DNA of 10,246 nucleotides from Anaerolineales bacterium UBA3905 (GTDB lineage: Bacteria > Chloroflexota > Anaerolineae > Caldilineales > Caldilineaceae): the NCBI GenBank assembly GCA_002391565.1, contig DGFH01000129.1:9624-19869 (forward strand), given 5' to 3'. Under the pieces are notes generated by a model. The model had not been told where the DNA came from. It ran no database searches and worked only from the letters and a program-made list of their open reading frames with translations. A program made the translations under genes and the position numbers. Positions 1-7,626 of the stretch are shown in pieces (within the stretch, counting starts at the first letter, position 1; each line of letters starts with the position of its first letter).

Positions 1-894
1 AGCGCCACCCTGGACGACACGCGCTACAACAGCAATGGTTGGGGCGCGGAGCCGGTGCAGAATATCGCGGCCGGTCGCTACACAATCGACGCGCCGTCGT
101 GGGCGGGCGGCGCACCCATCGCCATGAACGCCAGCGACGGCGCCTTCAACGCCTCTGTCGAAAATGTCAGCGCCGTCATCGACACCAGTGCGCTGGCGCC
201 AGGACGCCATACGATCTTTGTCGAAGGTCAGGATGCCAACGGCAACTGGGGCGTGCTCTCGGCGGTCTTTCTGTGGGTCACGAGCAACGGCCCAACGCCG
301 ACGCCGACCTTCACCCCCACGCCCACCAACACGCCGACGCCAACGAATACACCGGCGGTGGGCAATACGGGCTTTCTCAGCCCCAGCGCCAACGCCGCCC
401 AAACCAGCAGCGCCGGCGACAACAACGGCTTCCAGACCAATCCCACCAATGCCTATGCCGACGGCGGCGGCGTCGCGCAGGATGTCAACAGCGGCACGAA
501 CAACAACTCGTCGTGCACGGCCACCAGCAAGGACAAACATCTCTTCTACAACTACAACGTCAACCTGCCGGGCGGCGTGACGGTGACGGGCATCGAAGTG
601 CGGCTCGACGCCTTTGTCGACGCGGTCGGTTCCAACGCGCCGCGCATGTGCGTACAGCTTTCGTGGGATGGCGGCGTCACCTGGACGGCAGCCAAGCAGA
701 CGCCGACGCTCACCACCAGCGAAGCGACCTATGTACTCGGCGGCGCGGCGGACGCGTGGGGGCGAAGCTGGACAACGGCGAATTTCGCTAACACAAGTTT
801 CCGTGTGCGGGTGATCAACGTCGCCTCGGGAACGAACGCCACGGCGCGTGATTTCTCGCTGGATTGGATTGCTGTGCGCGTTAACTATCAATGA
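1..894 (+). CDS. Secreted/surface protein C-terminus with Thr-Pro linker and beta-sandwich-like domain (5' partial)
   Basis: The frame is open from base 1 to the TGA at 892-894, so 297 codons of a longer gene are present and the start lies outside the window. Residues 1-96 form a beta-rich, Ig-like piece with the phrases RYTIDAPSWAGG and GRHTIFVEGQDANGNWG. To my recollection this style recurs after the catalytic domain of secreted peptidases (M14 or S8 type) of Chloroflexota, but no catalytic residues are in view, so the enzyme activity is unknown. Residues 98-118 are a Pro-Thr linker. Residues 122-297 form a second beta-rich domain (motifs CVQLSWDGGVTWT, WGRSW, FRVRVINVASGT, DWIAVRVNY), which I read as a carbohydrate-binding or adhesion-like sandwich. 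Two Cys, in SSCTAT and RMCVQL, could form a disulfide. An extracellular location is inferred from the linker and the composition. The coding call is secure; the function is not. Confidence 0.88.
   Translation, partial: SATLDDTRYNSNGWGAEPVQNIAAGRYTIDAPSWAGGAPIAMNASDGAFNASVENVSAVIDTSALAPGRHTIFVEGQDANGNWGVLSAVFLWVTSNGPTPTPTFTPTPTNTPTPTNTPAVGNTGFLSPSANAAQTSSAGDNNGFQTNPTNAYADGGGVAQDVNSGTNNNSSCTATSKDKHLFYNYNVNLPGGVTVTGIEVRLDAFVDAVGSNAPRMCVQLSWDGGVTWTAAKQTPTLTTSEATYVLGGAADAWGRSWTTANFANTSFRVRVINVASGTNATARDFSLDWIAVRVNYQ
292..354 (+). repeat. Thr-Pro-rich linker coding repeat
   Basis: This low-complexity stretch, built on ACG/CCG and ACC/CCC codon pairs, encodes residues 98-118 of the partial gene: 8 Pro and 10 Thr in 21 residues, with PT and NTP units. 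Such linkers separate folded domains in secreted proteins of Chloroflexota and some other bacteria. The repetition makes the stretch prone to length change by slippage. Confidence 0.8.
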
Positions 895-922
895 TGGATG
901 CTTGGCATGCTGAATGCCTGTC

Positions 923-972
923 TACGCACTTCCAGACAGCAACAACAAACAGCAGTTGTCTGGAAGTGCGTA
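923..972. repeat. 16-bp perfect inverted repeat (strong hairpin)
   Basis: The left arm TACGCACTTCCAGACA (923-938) is the exact reverse complement of 957-972, with an 18-nt loop rich in AAC. A G-U pair (939/956) and a C-G pair (940/955) could extend the stem inward. The right arm carries a tandem hexamer TGCGTA (967-972 and 973-978). As a result the left end TCTACGCA (921-928) can also pair with 973-980, as if a hexamer was inserted into an 18-bp stem. No T-run follows on either strand, so it is not a canonical intrinsic terminator. It lies 29 nt after the first stop codon, so mRNA 3'-end protection, a non-canonical terminator, or a dispersed repeat element are all possible. Confidence 0.85.
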
Positions 973-1261
973 TGCGTAGATGAAGGTTCAATGCGGCGTC
1001 GTTATGCCCTTGAATCGGTGCATTGGGGCTGGTGTTGACATGAATGCTGTGGGACCGAACCATTGAAAATCGTACGATGATTTCTTTACCTGCCGCTCCC
1101 CCTAGACACTCTGACACCTATCTGGAAAGGGTCGGCCCATATCCTCGGTGCGTGCGTAGCATTCGTCAAAAGGTGCCGCGGCGACGAGGTCGCGTTGACC
1201 AGCGCAGCGCACGCTTCCCGCCAAAAGTTTGGGGCACACTGTTTGAGGGAAAAATTGGCTA

Positions 1262-1288
1262 TTGCAAACAGTAGATCAGTATGATAAT
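1262..1288 (+). promoter_or_regulatory. Possible sigma70-type promoter for the giant gene
   Basis: TTGCAA (1262-1267) and GATAAT (1283-1288), the latter overlapping TATGAT (1280-1285), resemble -35 and -10 boxes, but the 15-nt spacer is short. An alternative pair is TTGGCT (1255-1260) with TATGAT at a 19-nt spacer. Either gives a transcription start near 1293-1296 and a leader of about 50 nt before the chosen ATG at 1347. Position is the main support; neither pair is optimal. Confidence 0.35.
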
Positions 1289-1330
1289 ATCTGGCAATTT
1301 CTGCTGCGTCTACTTGATTCCCGCTGCCTC

Positions 1331-1338
1331 GGGAAGGG
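1331..1338 (+). promoter_or_regulatory. Ribosome binding site deciding the start at 1347
   Basis: The purine run GGGAAGGG ends 8 nt before the ATG at 1347-1349, a normal Shine-Dalgarno distance. The earlier in-frame ATG at 1281 has no such site, and the 22 residues it would add (Cys/Ile-rich) do not look like the rest of the protein. The start was therefore set at 1347. Confidence 0.65.
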
Positions 1339-1346
1339 CAGTATGT

Positions 1347-4300
1347 ATGCCCCAAAACCTAAGTACAGATGTCCGCAATGCATGGATGAAGAACGACACG
1401 GCGACGCTGCTTGGCTTGATGCGGCTCGACCATGGGAATCGGTGGCGCCTGCGCGCCACCGATTTTTTGCGCATAATGGACGAAGTCAACGCAGCAGTGC
1501 CCGATGTTCTCGACCTGGCGCAGCGTGTTGAAAGTGAACTGATCGCCCAACACCGGTGGACGCACGCATATCTGTGGCATTTGTTTGTAGCACCGCGCAT
1601 TCTTCAGCTTCAGAGAGGGACAACATTCGGCAATGCTGCGCTGGTGGCTTCGACCGCAGGCGCCAATCTCCCAACCAACTGGCGCAGCACTGCATCCTGG
1701 GTGGAGCGTTGGAGCGAACAAGTCGTCAAGCATTATGCAGACCAAACCAATATCGTAGATGTTGCCGCAGGCGACGACCTGGGGCTATTTCGAGCATCTG
1801 TCGTCGGTGGGAATCCGCCAATCTTCCATCCTCTGGTTCTGTTGGGTGTCCAAAAGGCGTTGATAAACATAGAGAAAACGCCAAAGATAGGGGTTTTTGC
1901 ACTGACAGTTGTGCGCTGGCTGACAACCAGTGGCGTGGTTGCGCCCTCGGGCAATGTCGCGGTTGAATCCACCCTTGCCGCAGCCGCAACAGTGCTGACC
2001 GTTGCCAGACGATATGGTGTTATCATCGAACCCGGCAAGATCACCGGCGACGAGCGTTGGGTGAAATGCGTCGAGACGGTCCTAGAGCGCATCGTTGCAC
2101 TCTGCGAAGGCACCCCGTTACGTCCCGGCGACTCCGACAGGCAGGTGGCGAACGTCACCAGACTTCTCGAAGCCGGCCCGTTGTGGCACGAGACGCGAGT
2201 CGCAGCATACCTGCGCAGCCGTGCATTGGCGCGGATGCAGAGCCAGCTTGCCGCTGCCAGCACTGCTTTGGCAGCTGCCGATGTCGAACTATCGACAAAC
2301 CGATTCAACCCAGTCATGGATGCCGTGGCGTTGGTCTCGCTGCCAGACCAACGCGCAGCGAGCAGTTATCTGGACACTGCGTATTTCAACGTGCTCCAGG
2401 GCATGCACCAGGCAGAGGCCGACCTGCGCAAACAGACGGCGCAACTCCAACCAGTGATCCTTACTGCACGCCAGGCTCGCGCTGCAGTAATGAATGTCGT
2501 ATCCAGTCCACTGGTGAAGGCCGCATTGCTGGAAAGCGATGGCACGGGTTCGCAGCCCTCGCCGGACACCGCTGTCATGGCTTCCAGACAGGCGGTGACA
2601 GCCGCCCAATCTGGCGCTATGACAAACAACCACCATCGGCTTGTGCGGACGGCGCTGCTGCACGAGTACGCACAGTTGCCGTTTTTCTCAAAGCTGTACC
2701 CCCAAGAGGCTTCATGGTCGGAACAGAAGATTTGGCGTCGAGCCGTCAACAATCCTATTCCAACCGGTATAGACCCGACCAGCCTGGCTGCAGTATTGCA
2801 GGCATGGGGCGAACTTGACTCCTGGGATGGCCTGCGCGGCAGGACAACTGATTCGGAGGATGGAGCAAAAGAGAGCGACCGATTGTGGGCTGCCTTGCCA
2901 CCCTGGCTCATATCAGAGGCGCCGCCACCTTCAGATCATATTCCCCCAGGCGTCATCGAGACAGCGCGCACAGGGCTCGCCGCGGCGACTCTGCTAGGGC
3001 AGCCTGAATCGAGATCGGCTGTGCTGCTTGCCAGGCTAGAAGAACTGCTGGCGGAGCCACAGCCACCTTTACTTGCAAGCATTCTCGCCGCCGCGCGCAT
3101 CGAACTGGGCATCACTCTGCTTGCCTCCGGTCATGGTCTGTCCGTGGCATTTGCGCCGTTGGGCGGCGGGCGCCAACAGAAATCCATTTTCTTACGCTGG
3201 GTATCGCTGGCGCTGGCCGGTGAGGACGCATGGACAACACGCGCTGGTATGCAGGGAGTCATCTTGCTGGCACGCATGGCGGAAACGACAGATGATCCGG
3301 TGCTTGCCGCCGGGGTGAACCGACTTGTGGCTGGCGTCGATGAGCAGGGCAAGCGCATGAGCTGCATCGACCTCGCCGCACTGAGCCGCCATGCGCTTAC
3401 CCGGCTGCGTTCGGAAAACAACCAGCGCTGCTCTGCGCTGCCGCTTGCATATGTGGCGGCCGATTTGCTCCGCTACAACCGAGCGCGCGCCGTTGGCATT
3501 ATTGCTCCGGCGCTAGTTGCCCAGTCGGGGTGGTTGCCAGCAGGCGGCGACGTAGGAAATGAGCTGGCGGCGCTCGTCAAGCGATTTGTCGATGCGCCAC
3601 GTGCGTCGCTGGCGCCTTTTGTCAACGACCTGCCGGCCAGGCTACTGCTGCTGGCGTTGATGCGTATCCAACTAGATCAGGTCGAGCGTCAGCGCCGGTT
3701 GCTGGCGCGCCCGCTGCGCCGCCACGAAGTGGAGCCGCTGTGGAAACTGCGCGGCGCGCTGCGTGCTGTCTTCAGCGGTGATGCGCTGATCGAATATGAC
3801 ACCCCCCTGAGCGAAACTCCCCTCTCACCCTGGTGGAACACTGGTTTCTGGTCGACGCATACCGTCGTCGGCATACCTGATCCGACGGACGCGGATTATG
3901 CACCGCAACAGGCAGCCGATTCAGGATCCATTGCGATTCCACCCCTACTTCTCCTGAACTGGGTGGATACGCGCGCCACCGGCGCACGCACGACCGCACT
4001 GATGGAGGCTGCGGCGCTGGATGGTGCAGTGCCACCTTTGCCGCCCATCGATCCGCCAAACAGAAGTAGTAGCATATTGCAGTACAGCGATCGCTGGCTT
4101 TGGGATATCGACGGGCGCTATGAGGGCGAGTTCCCTGAGTTGTCTTGGAAGGTTGCGCGTGAACGCCTGGAATCCGCCTGCGATGAACTCGCCAAGGCTG
4201 AAAAGATGTACGCGGATGCCTTGAAAGAACAGGCAAACAACGCGTGGAGCGCCGAAATCAAAACCTTGCTGCGCCAGCCGCTGCTGCTCAACACAACGGA

Positions 4301-7300
4301 TTTCCGCGAACAGATCGAGGCGGCGTTGGCGGAGGTGCGCGAGGCGGAGGCGGAACTGGACGTTGCGCAGCACGAATCGGTGGCCGCCGAATTCGAGGTG
4401 GCGGCGGCTGACCTGATCTATGCCGCCGCCAGGCTCGAGTTGAGCCGGCAGCAGGCGTTGGAGGAGATCAGCCGGCTCGACCAGCAGACGGCGGCGCTGG
4501 AAACGGAGATCGGCGCCCTGGCGATCAAACGCGGCGAACTTGGCGTGGATCAAGTCGAGATCGATAAAGCAATTGCCAGTAAGCGCATACAGCAAGCCGA
4601 GATCGAACTGGAAAAAGCAAGCATTGCACGCGGCCGCATCCAGGAAGAAATCGAAATGGTGCGCATGATGTTGGGTGCGCCGGTCGTGAACGGACAGGTG
4701 CAGGACCCGGAAGGCAAATACCAGATCGAGGTGAAGCTGGCAAACGGCGCTGTGCATCGGGCCAACGGGCAAATTGCCGCTATGGCGATCCAGGTCGAAG
4801 GCACGCTAAGCCAAAAACTGGCGGAAGCGCTTGACGAAGCCAACAAGGAATTGGCCGAAGAAGAGGCCAAAGAGCGACGGCGCAAGAAGCGCGGTCTCTT
4901 TGCCAAAATCGTCAAGGGCGTCTGCAAAGTCATTGGCACGGTGGTGGGCGCCGTGCTGGGCGGGCCTGCCGGCGCTGCGTTGGGCGCCGCCTTGGGCGAG
5001 GCGCTGGGCGAAATCGGCGCCGGTATGATCGAAGGTAAACCGATCGGCACGATCCTGCTTGGCCTTGTCGACAACGCCTTTACAGTCGCCGGCGCCGCGG
5101 GACTCGACCTGGAAAAAGAACTCAACACATTGGGCAAGAAGGGGATTGCCGAAATCGACTCCTTGCTGAAGACCGTGGACGCCAAACTTGCGCCGGTCTT
5201 CGACGACCTGCCACGCCTCTTCGATGAGGGCGTCTTCAAGGAGGCGTTCTACGTTTTTGGCATTGAAGAGGTCTCAGGGCTGGCGGAGTTGGCGCAGAAG
5301 ACCTATCAGAACCTGCGCAGCGAACTCGGCGATCTGCGTGATCGCTATGACGACGCCGGCGGTCTTGGCACCATCCTCAAGGATGCTGCGCGGTTCGACT
5401 CTTTCGACCAGCTCCGACGTGCGCTCGAAAAGACTTTGTTCGATGAAGTCTTTGGTGGAACCAGGAAGAATATCGAACAGATTGTGGCGTTGGGACGCGC
5501 GGTCGGTCGCGACATGGACGCACTGACCACCGGCGCCGGCCAGCACGACGCCGTCGAACGCTGGAGCACGCTGATCCTCTCTACCATGGTCGACAAGGTG
5601 TACAGCCATCGACAGGTGCTTCTGACGCAGTTCATCAAGGACACCCAGGCGCTGGGGCTGACCTGGTCGGCGGACAAGGTGCAGGCGCAGGCAAAACAAC
5701 TGTTGGCTGACCTCTTCCCGAACCCAGAGATGCGCGCCCAGGTTGAGGCAAACATTCGCTCTGTGCTGCTTGACCCTGCAACGCGCCGCGCCAAGATTCA
5801 GGAACTGCTCAAGGAATGGCAGGGACGGCTGGATACACATCTGACCGAGATGGAGGCGATGCCGTCGGGCGCCGAGCAGGTCAAGACGCCGCTTGAGGCA
5901 GCCAGGATGCAGGTTGCTTATCTCGAAAAGGCGCAGAGCACCTTCGAGCAGAACGTCTTGCCATTTCTCAAGAGCGAGCCGGGTCACAGCCAGGAACGCG
6001 ACGCCCTGTACAGCAAGCTGGACGCGCTCCAGCAGGAACTGCAGAGCCAGGAGTTGACGCTACAGGGGCTGGCGCTCGAATTGGGCATCAACCAGGATCA
6101 ACTGGCGAAAGCGGAGATTGGGGTAATGATCGCTGAGCAGCTCGTGGCCGATGCGCGACTGCGCCAACAGCAGAACGCGCTCGGCGTCGAAAAGGCGTCG
6201 CTGATGAACCAGGCGGCGACATTGGGGCGACTGAGCCAGGAGAAGATCGCCGAGGCGAAAGCGCAATCGACCCAAGCGGCGGCGGCGCGGGCAAGGGCGG
6301 CGCAGGCGCGCATCACCGCCGCGCGAGCCGCCCTTGAGGCGCGGCGCGCCTACCTGCAGGCAGCCTTGCGGCGCGGGAGCGAAGCGGGGCGCATCCGGAC
6401 ATTCCTGGCCGCACCGGCGCTGCCGATCCTCGACATCGCTGCAGCAGAGCTTGCCCAGGCGCGCACTCGTCACGTGCGCAACCTGGAACGGGCAATGCAG
6501 GCGTACCGCGAACTTGTGCGCTTCTATCGCTCCATCGATGCATCTGAAGACAAGATTCCGTTGCTGGCGCGCCCCGACTTGCTTTCGGCAGGCGCTAATC
6601 AGAGCGCAACCTGGAGCGACGTCTTTCGCGAGTGGCGCCAGGCTGTCACTGACAGCTTTACGTCCGCTGGCATCGCACAGCAAAAGACGCCTGAGCCGCT
6701 TCAGTGGGAGTTGACGCCAGAGCAGATCGCGGCGCTGGCAAGTCCCACCGGTTTACGCATCGTCATCGGGCCGCAAGAGGATGAAAGCCCATTGCTGGTT
6801 CGCGTCAGCACCGGACTCGCTGCCCTCCTCCCCGCCGACAATACAGTGGCGCCGCTGGCAGAGTCCTGGCGCCGCATTTTTGCCGAGAACGGCGTACAAC
6901 TGGCTGCGGACATGCGGGTAAAGGTGGAATCCAGAGCCAGCGGCAAACCTGTACGTTGGCTGGTCTATGCGGCCACCCCTGCTGGCGAGCCGGTGGATGT
7001 GGTCTCCCACGCCCGCATCGACGGGGCGGACACGCCGGTGCTGACCTGGAGCATTGAACCCAGGGAAGCGATCGGCTTCGATGTCAGGATGGCGGACAAC
7101 AAGCAGGAACTGGAGGTGCGGCGCATTCAGCATCTTCGACCCCAGACGAATGCTCGTTCGGCGCTGCCCGACCGCGCATTGGAGAGGATACCCAGCCAGG
7201 CAGCGCGTACTGGGCGCATGGTGGGTCTTTTCCTGACACTCCATGACCGTAACACCGGGCGACTGCTGAGCGACAATGAATATACGATGTTTGTCGAACA

Positions 7301-7577
7301 TCTGGGCGACGTCTGGTATTCTCCGCGTGAGGTGCGTCTCTTCCGCCCACGCACCAGCGCACAGCTTGGCGGACGTTTCCATTTCATTCGCGACACCGAC
7401 GACCCCTTGAGCTATCTGCAACGACGTGTGGACTTCGCCAAACTTGAAGGCGATCCCGAACTGCTCAGTGTCCAGGGGATGCCGCTCTCAGGCACGCTGG
7501 TGATCCGCCTTCTGGCTGAGGGCATGAGCGAGTTCGAACAGGTGAAGGTGCGTTTGCTCTACAAGTATTTTGCGTAA
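1347..7577 (+). CDS. Giant coiled-coil protein with glycine zipper, family unknown
   Basis: This gene encodes 2,076 residues (roughly 230 kDa), ending in TAA at 7575-7577. I do not recognise the family. No signal peptide, Walker motif or catalytic signature is visible. Residues 1 to about 930 look mainly alpha-helical, Ala/Leu-rich and possibly solenoid-like. Coiled-coil heptads run from about 933 to 1105, with a short insert near 1112-1150 and a further charged helix to 1176. A basic cluster ERRRKKR (1176-1182) leads into a hydrophobic Gly/Ala segment (1183-1230). There, Gly 1197, 1201, 1205, 1209, 1213, 1217 and 1221 form a strict GxxxG zipper. A second apolar stretch follows (about 1232-1252), suggesting a membrane hairpin. 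After a helical region comes a second coiled coil (about 1551-1676), then from about 1782 a beta-rich C-terminus ending in QVKVRLLYKYFA. The coil, apolar core, coil, beta-domain order recalls large alpha-pore-forming toxins, but no homology is claimed. The S74 fibre-like gene starts 49 nt later, probably in the same operon. Confidence 0.9.
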   Translation: MPQNLSTDVRNAWMKNDTATLLGLMRLDHGNRWRLRATDFLRIMDEVNAAVPDVLDLAQRVESELIAQHRWTHAYLWHLFVAPRILQLQRGTTFGNAALVASTAGANLPTNWRSTASWVERWSEQVVKHYADQTNIVDVAAGDDLGLFRASVVGGNPPIFHPLVLLGVQKALINIEKTPKIGVFALTVVRWLTTSGVVAPSGNVAVESTLAAAATVLTVARRYGVIIEPGKITGDERWVKCVETVLERIVALCEGTPLRPGDSDRQVANVTRLLEAGPLWHETRVAAYLRSRALARMQSQLAAASTALAAADVELSTNRFNPVMDAVALVSLPDQRAASSYLDTAYFNVLQGMHQAEADLRKQTAQLQPVILTARQARAAVMNVVSSPLVKAALLESDGTGSQPSPDTAVMASRQAVTAAQSGAMTNNHHRLVRTALLHEYAQLPFFSKLYPQEASWSEQKIWRRAVNNPIPTGIDPTSLAAVLQAWGELDSWDGLRGRTTDSEDGAKESDRLWAALPPWLISEAPPPSDHIPPGVIETARTGLAAATLLGQPESRSAVLLARLEELLAEPQPPLLASILAAARIELGITLLASGHGLSVAFAPLGGGRQQKSIFLRWVSLALAGEDAWTTRAGMQGVILLARMAETTDDPVLAAGVNRLVAGVDEQGKRMSCIDLAALSRHALTRLRSENNQRCSALPLAYVAADLLRYNRARAVGIIAPALVAQSGWLPAGGDVGNELAALVKRFVDAPRASLAPFVNDLPARLLLLALMRIQLDQVERQRRLLARPLRRHEVEPLWKLRGALRAVFSGDALIEYDTPLSETPLSPWWNTGFWSTHTVVGIPDPTDADYAPQQAADSGSIAIPPLLLLNWVDTRATGARTTALMEAAALDGAVPPLPPIDPPNRSSSILQYSDRWLWDIDGRYEGEFPELSWKVARERLESACDELAKAEKMYADALKEQANNAWSAEIKTLLRQPLLLNTTDFREQIEAALAEVREAEAELDVAQHESVAAEFEVAAADLIYAAARLELSRQQALEEISRLDQQTAALETEIGALAIKRGELGVDQVEIDKAIASKRIQQAEIELEKASIARGRIQEEIEMVRMMLGAPVVNGQVQDPEGKYQIEVKLANGAVHRANGQIAAMAIQVEGTLSQKLAEALDEANKELAEEEAKERRRKKRGLFAKIVKGVCKVIGTVVGAVLGGPAGAALGAALGEALGEIGAGMIEGKPIGTILLGLVDNAFTVAGAAGLDLEKELNTLGKKGIAEIDSLLKTVDAKLAPVFDDLPRLFDEGVFKEAFYVFGIEEVSGLAELAQKTYQNLRSELGDLRDRYDDAGGLGTILKDAARFDSFDQLRRALEKTLFDEVFGGTRKNIEQIVALGRAVGRDMDALTTGAGQHDAVERWSTLILSTMVDKVYSHRQVLLTQFIKDTQALGLTWSADKVQAQAKQLLADLFPNPEMRAQVEANIRSVLLDPATRRAKIQELLKEWQGRLDTHLTEMEAMPSGAEQVKTPLEAARMQVAYLEKAQSTFEQNVLPFLKSEPGHSQERDALYSKLDALQQELQSQELTLQGLALELGINQDQLAKAEIGVMIAEQLVADARLRQQQNALGVEKASLMNQAATLGRLSQEKIAEAKAQSTQAAAARARAAQARITAARAALEARRAYLQAALRRGSEAGRIRTFLAAPALPILDIAAAELAQARTRHVRNLERAMQAYRELVRFYRSIDASEDKIPLLARPDLLSAGANQSATWSDVFREWRQAVTDSFTSAGIAQQKTPEPLQWELTPEQIAALASPTGLRIVIGPQEDESPLLVRVSTGLAALLPADNTVAPLAESWRRIFAENGVQLAADMRVKVESRASGKPVRWLVYAATPAGEPVDVVSHARIDGADTPVLTWSIEPREAIGFDVRMADNKQELEVRRIQHLRPQTNARSALPDRALERIPSQAARTGRMVGLFLTLHDRNTGRLLSDNEYTMFVEHLGDVWYSPREVRLFRPRTSAQLGGRFHFIRDTDDPLSYLQRRVDFAKLEGDPELLSVQGMPLSGTLVIRLLAEGMSEFEQVKVRLLYKYFA
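1437..1468 (+). terminator. Intrinsic-terminator hairpin inside the 5' end of the giant gene
   Basis: AATCGGTGGCGC (1437-1448), loop CTGC (1449-1452) and GCGCCACCGATT (1453-1464) form a perfect 12-bp GC-rich stem. It runs into six T (1463-1468), the classic Rho-independent form for + strand transcription. It sits in codons 31-41 of the giant gene, about 90 nt after the ATG and about 145 nt after the possible promoter. Ribosomes translating through it would stop it from forming, so it could act as an attenuator or polarity device tied to translation of the first 30 codons. Another reading is that it ends a short upstream RNA and the protein starts at the in-frame ATG 1476. That ATG has no ribosome binding site, and codons 1-43 look coding. 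Confidence 0.75.
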
Positions 7578-7611
7578 AGCGCCTGGTGTACAACCAACGA
7601 TTGACTGGCAA

Positions 7612-7616
7612 AGGAG
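7612..7616 (+). promoter_or_regulatory. Ribosome binding site of the S74 fibre-like gene
   Basis: AGGAG, within AAAGGAGAG, ends 10 nt before the ATG at 7627. It decides the start against an upstream in-frame TTG at 7570, which overlaps the end of the giant gene and would add 19 residues without its own site. Confidence 0.75.
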
Positions 7617-7626
7617 AGCCATCCCA

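Larger units (their letters stand above)
895..1346. other. Intergenic region without a supported gene
   Basis: These 452 bases separate the partial secreted-protein gene from the giant gene. They contain a short weak hairpin just after the stop (GGCAT 904-908 with ATGCC 914-918), the strong inverted repeat at 923-972, and a possible promoter at 1262-1288. Short open frames occur on both strands, for example 1044-1274 on the + strand. They lack ribosome binding sites, have Arg/Pro/Ser-rich composition, and resemble no family I know, so I do not call them genes. I recognise no riboswitch or RNA gene. Confidence 0.6.

Noticed and set aside
1035..1070. Consensus TTGACA at 1035-1040 as a promoter for the giant gene
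   Set aside because: No acceptable -10 box lies 16-18 nt downstream; the nearest AT-rich hexamers are 20-24 nt away.
1069..1078. 10-bp perfect palindrome ATCGTACGAT
   Set aside because: About ten such palindromes are expected by chance in a window this size, and nothing else supports an operator.
1044..1274. A 76-codon open frame in the intergenic region
   Set aside because: It has no ribosome binding site, an Arg/Pro-rich composition and no recognisable family, so it is most likely a chance frame in GC-rich DNA.
4550..5239. Long minus-strand open frames opposite the giant gene (also 3945-4772 and 5274-5987)
   Set aside because: They are antisense to a clearly coding frame. Their Ser/Ala/Arg-rich or His/Gln/Leu-rich composition is typical of shadows of GC-rich coding DNA.
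1347..7577. Assignment of the giant protein as a Tc-toxin A subunit
   Set aside because: Size and coil-membrane-coil layout are suggestive, but I cannot recognise the VRP1, neuraminidase-like or TcB-binding signatures, so it stays only a hypothesis to test.
7570..7626. Upstream TTG start at 7570 for the S74 gene
   Set aside because: It overlaps the end of the giant gene and lacks its own ribosome binding site, while ATG 7627 has AGGAG at good spacing.
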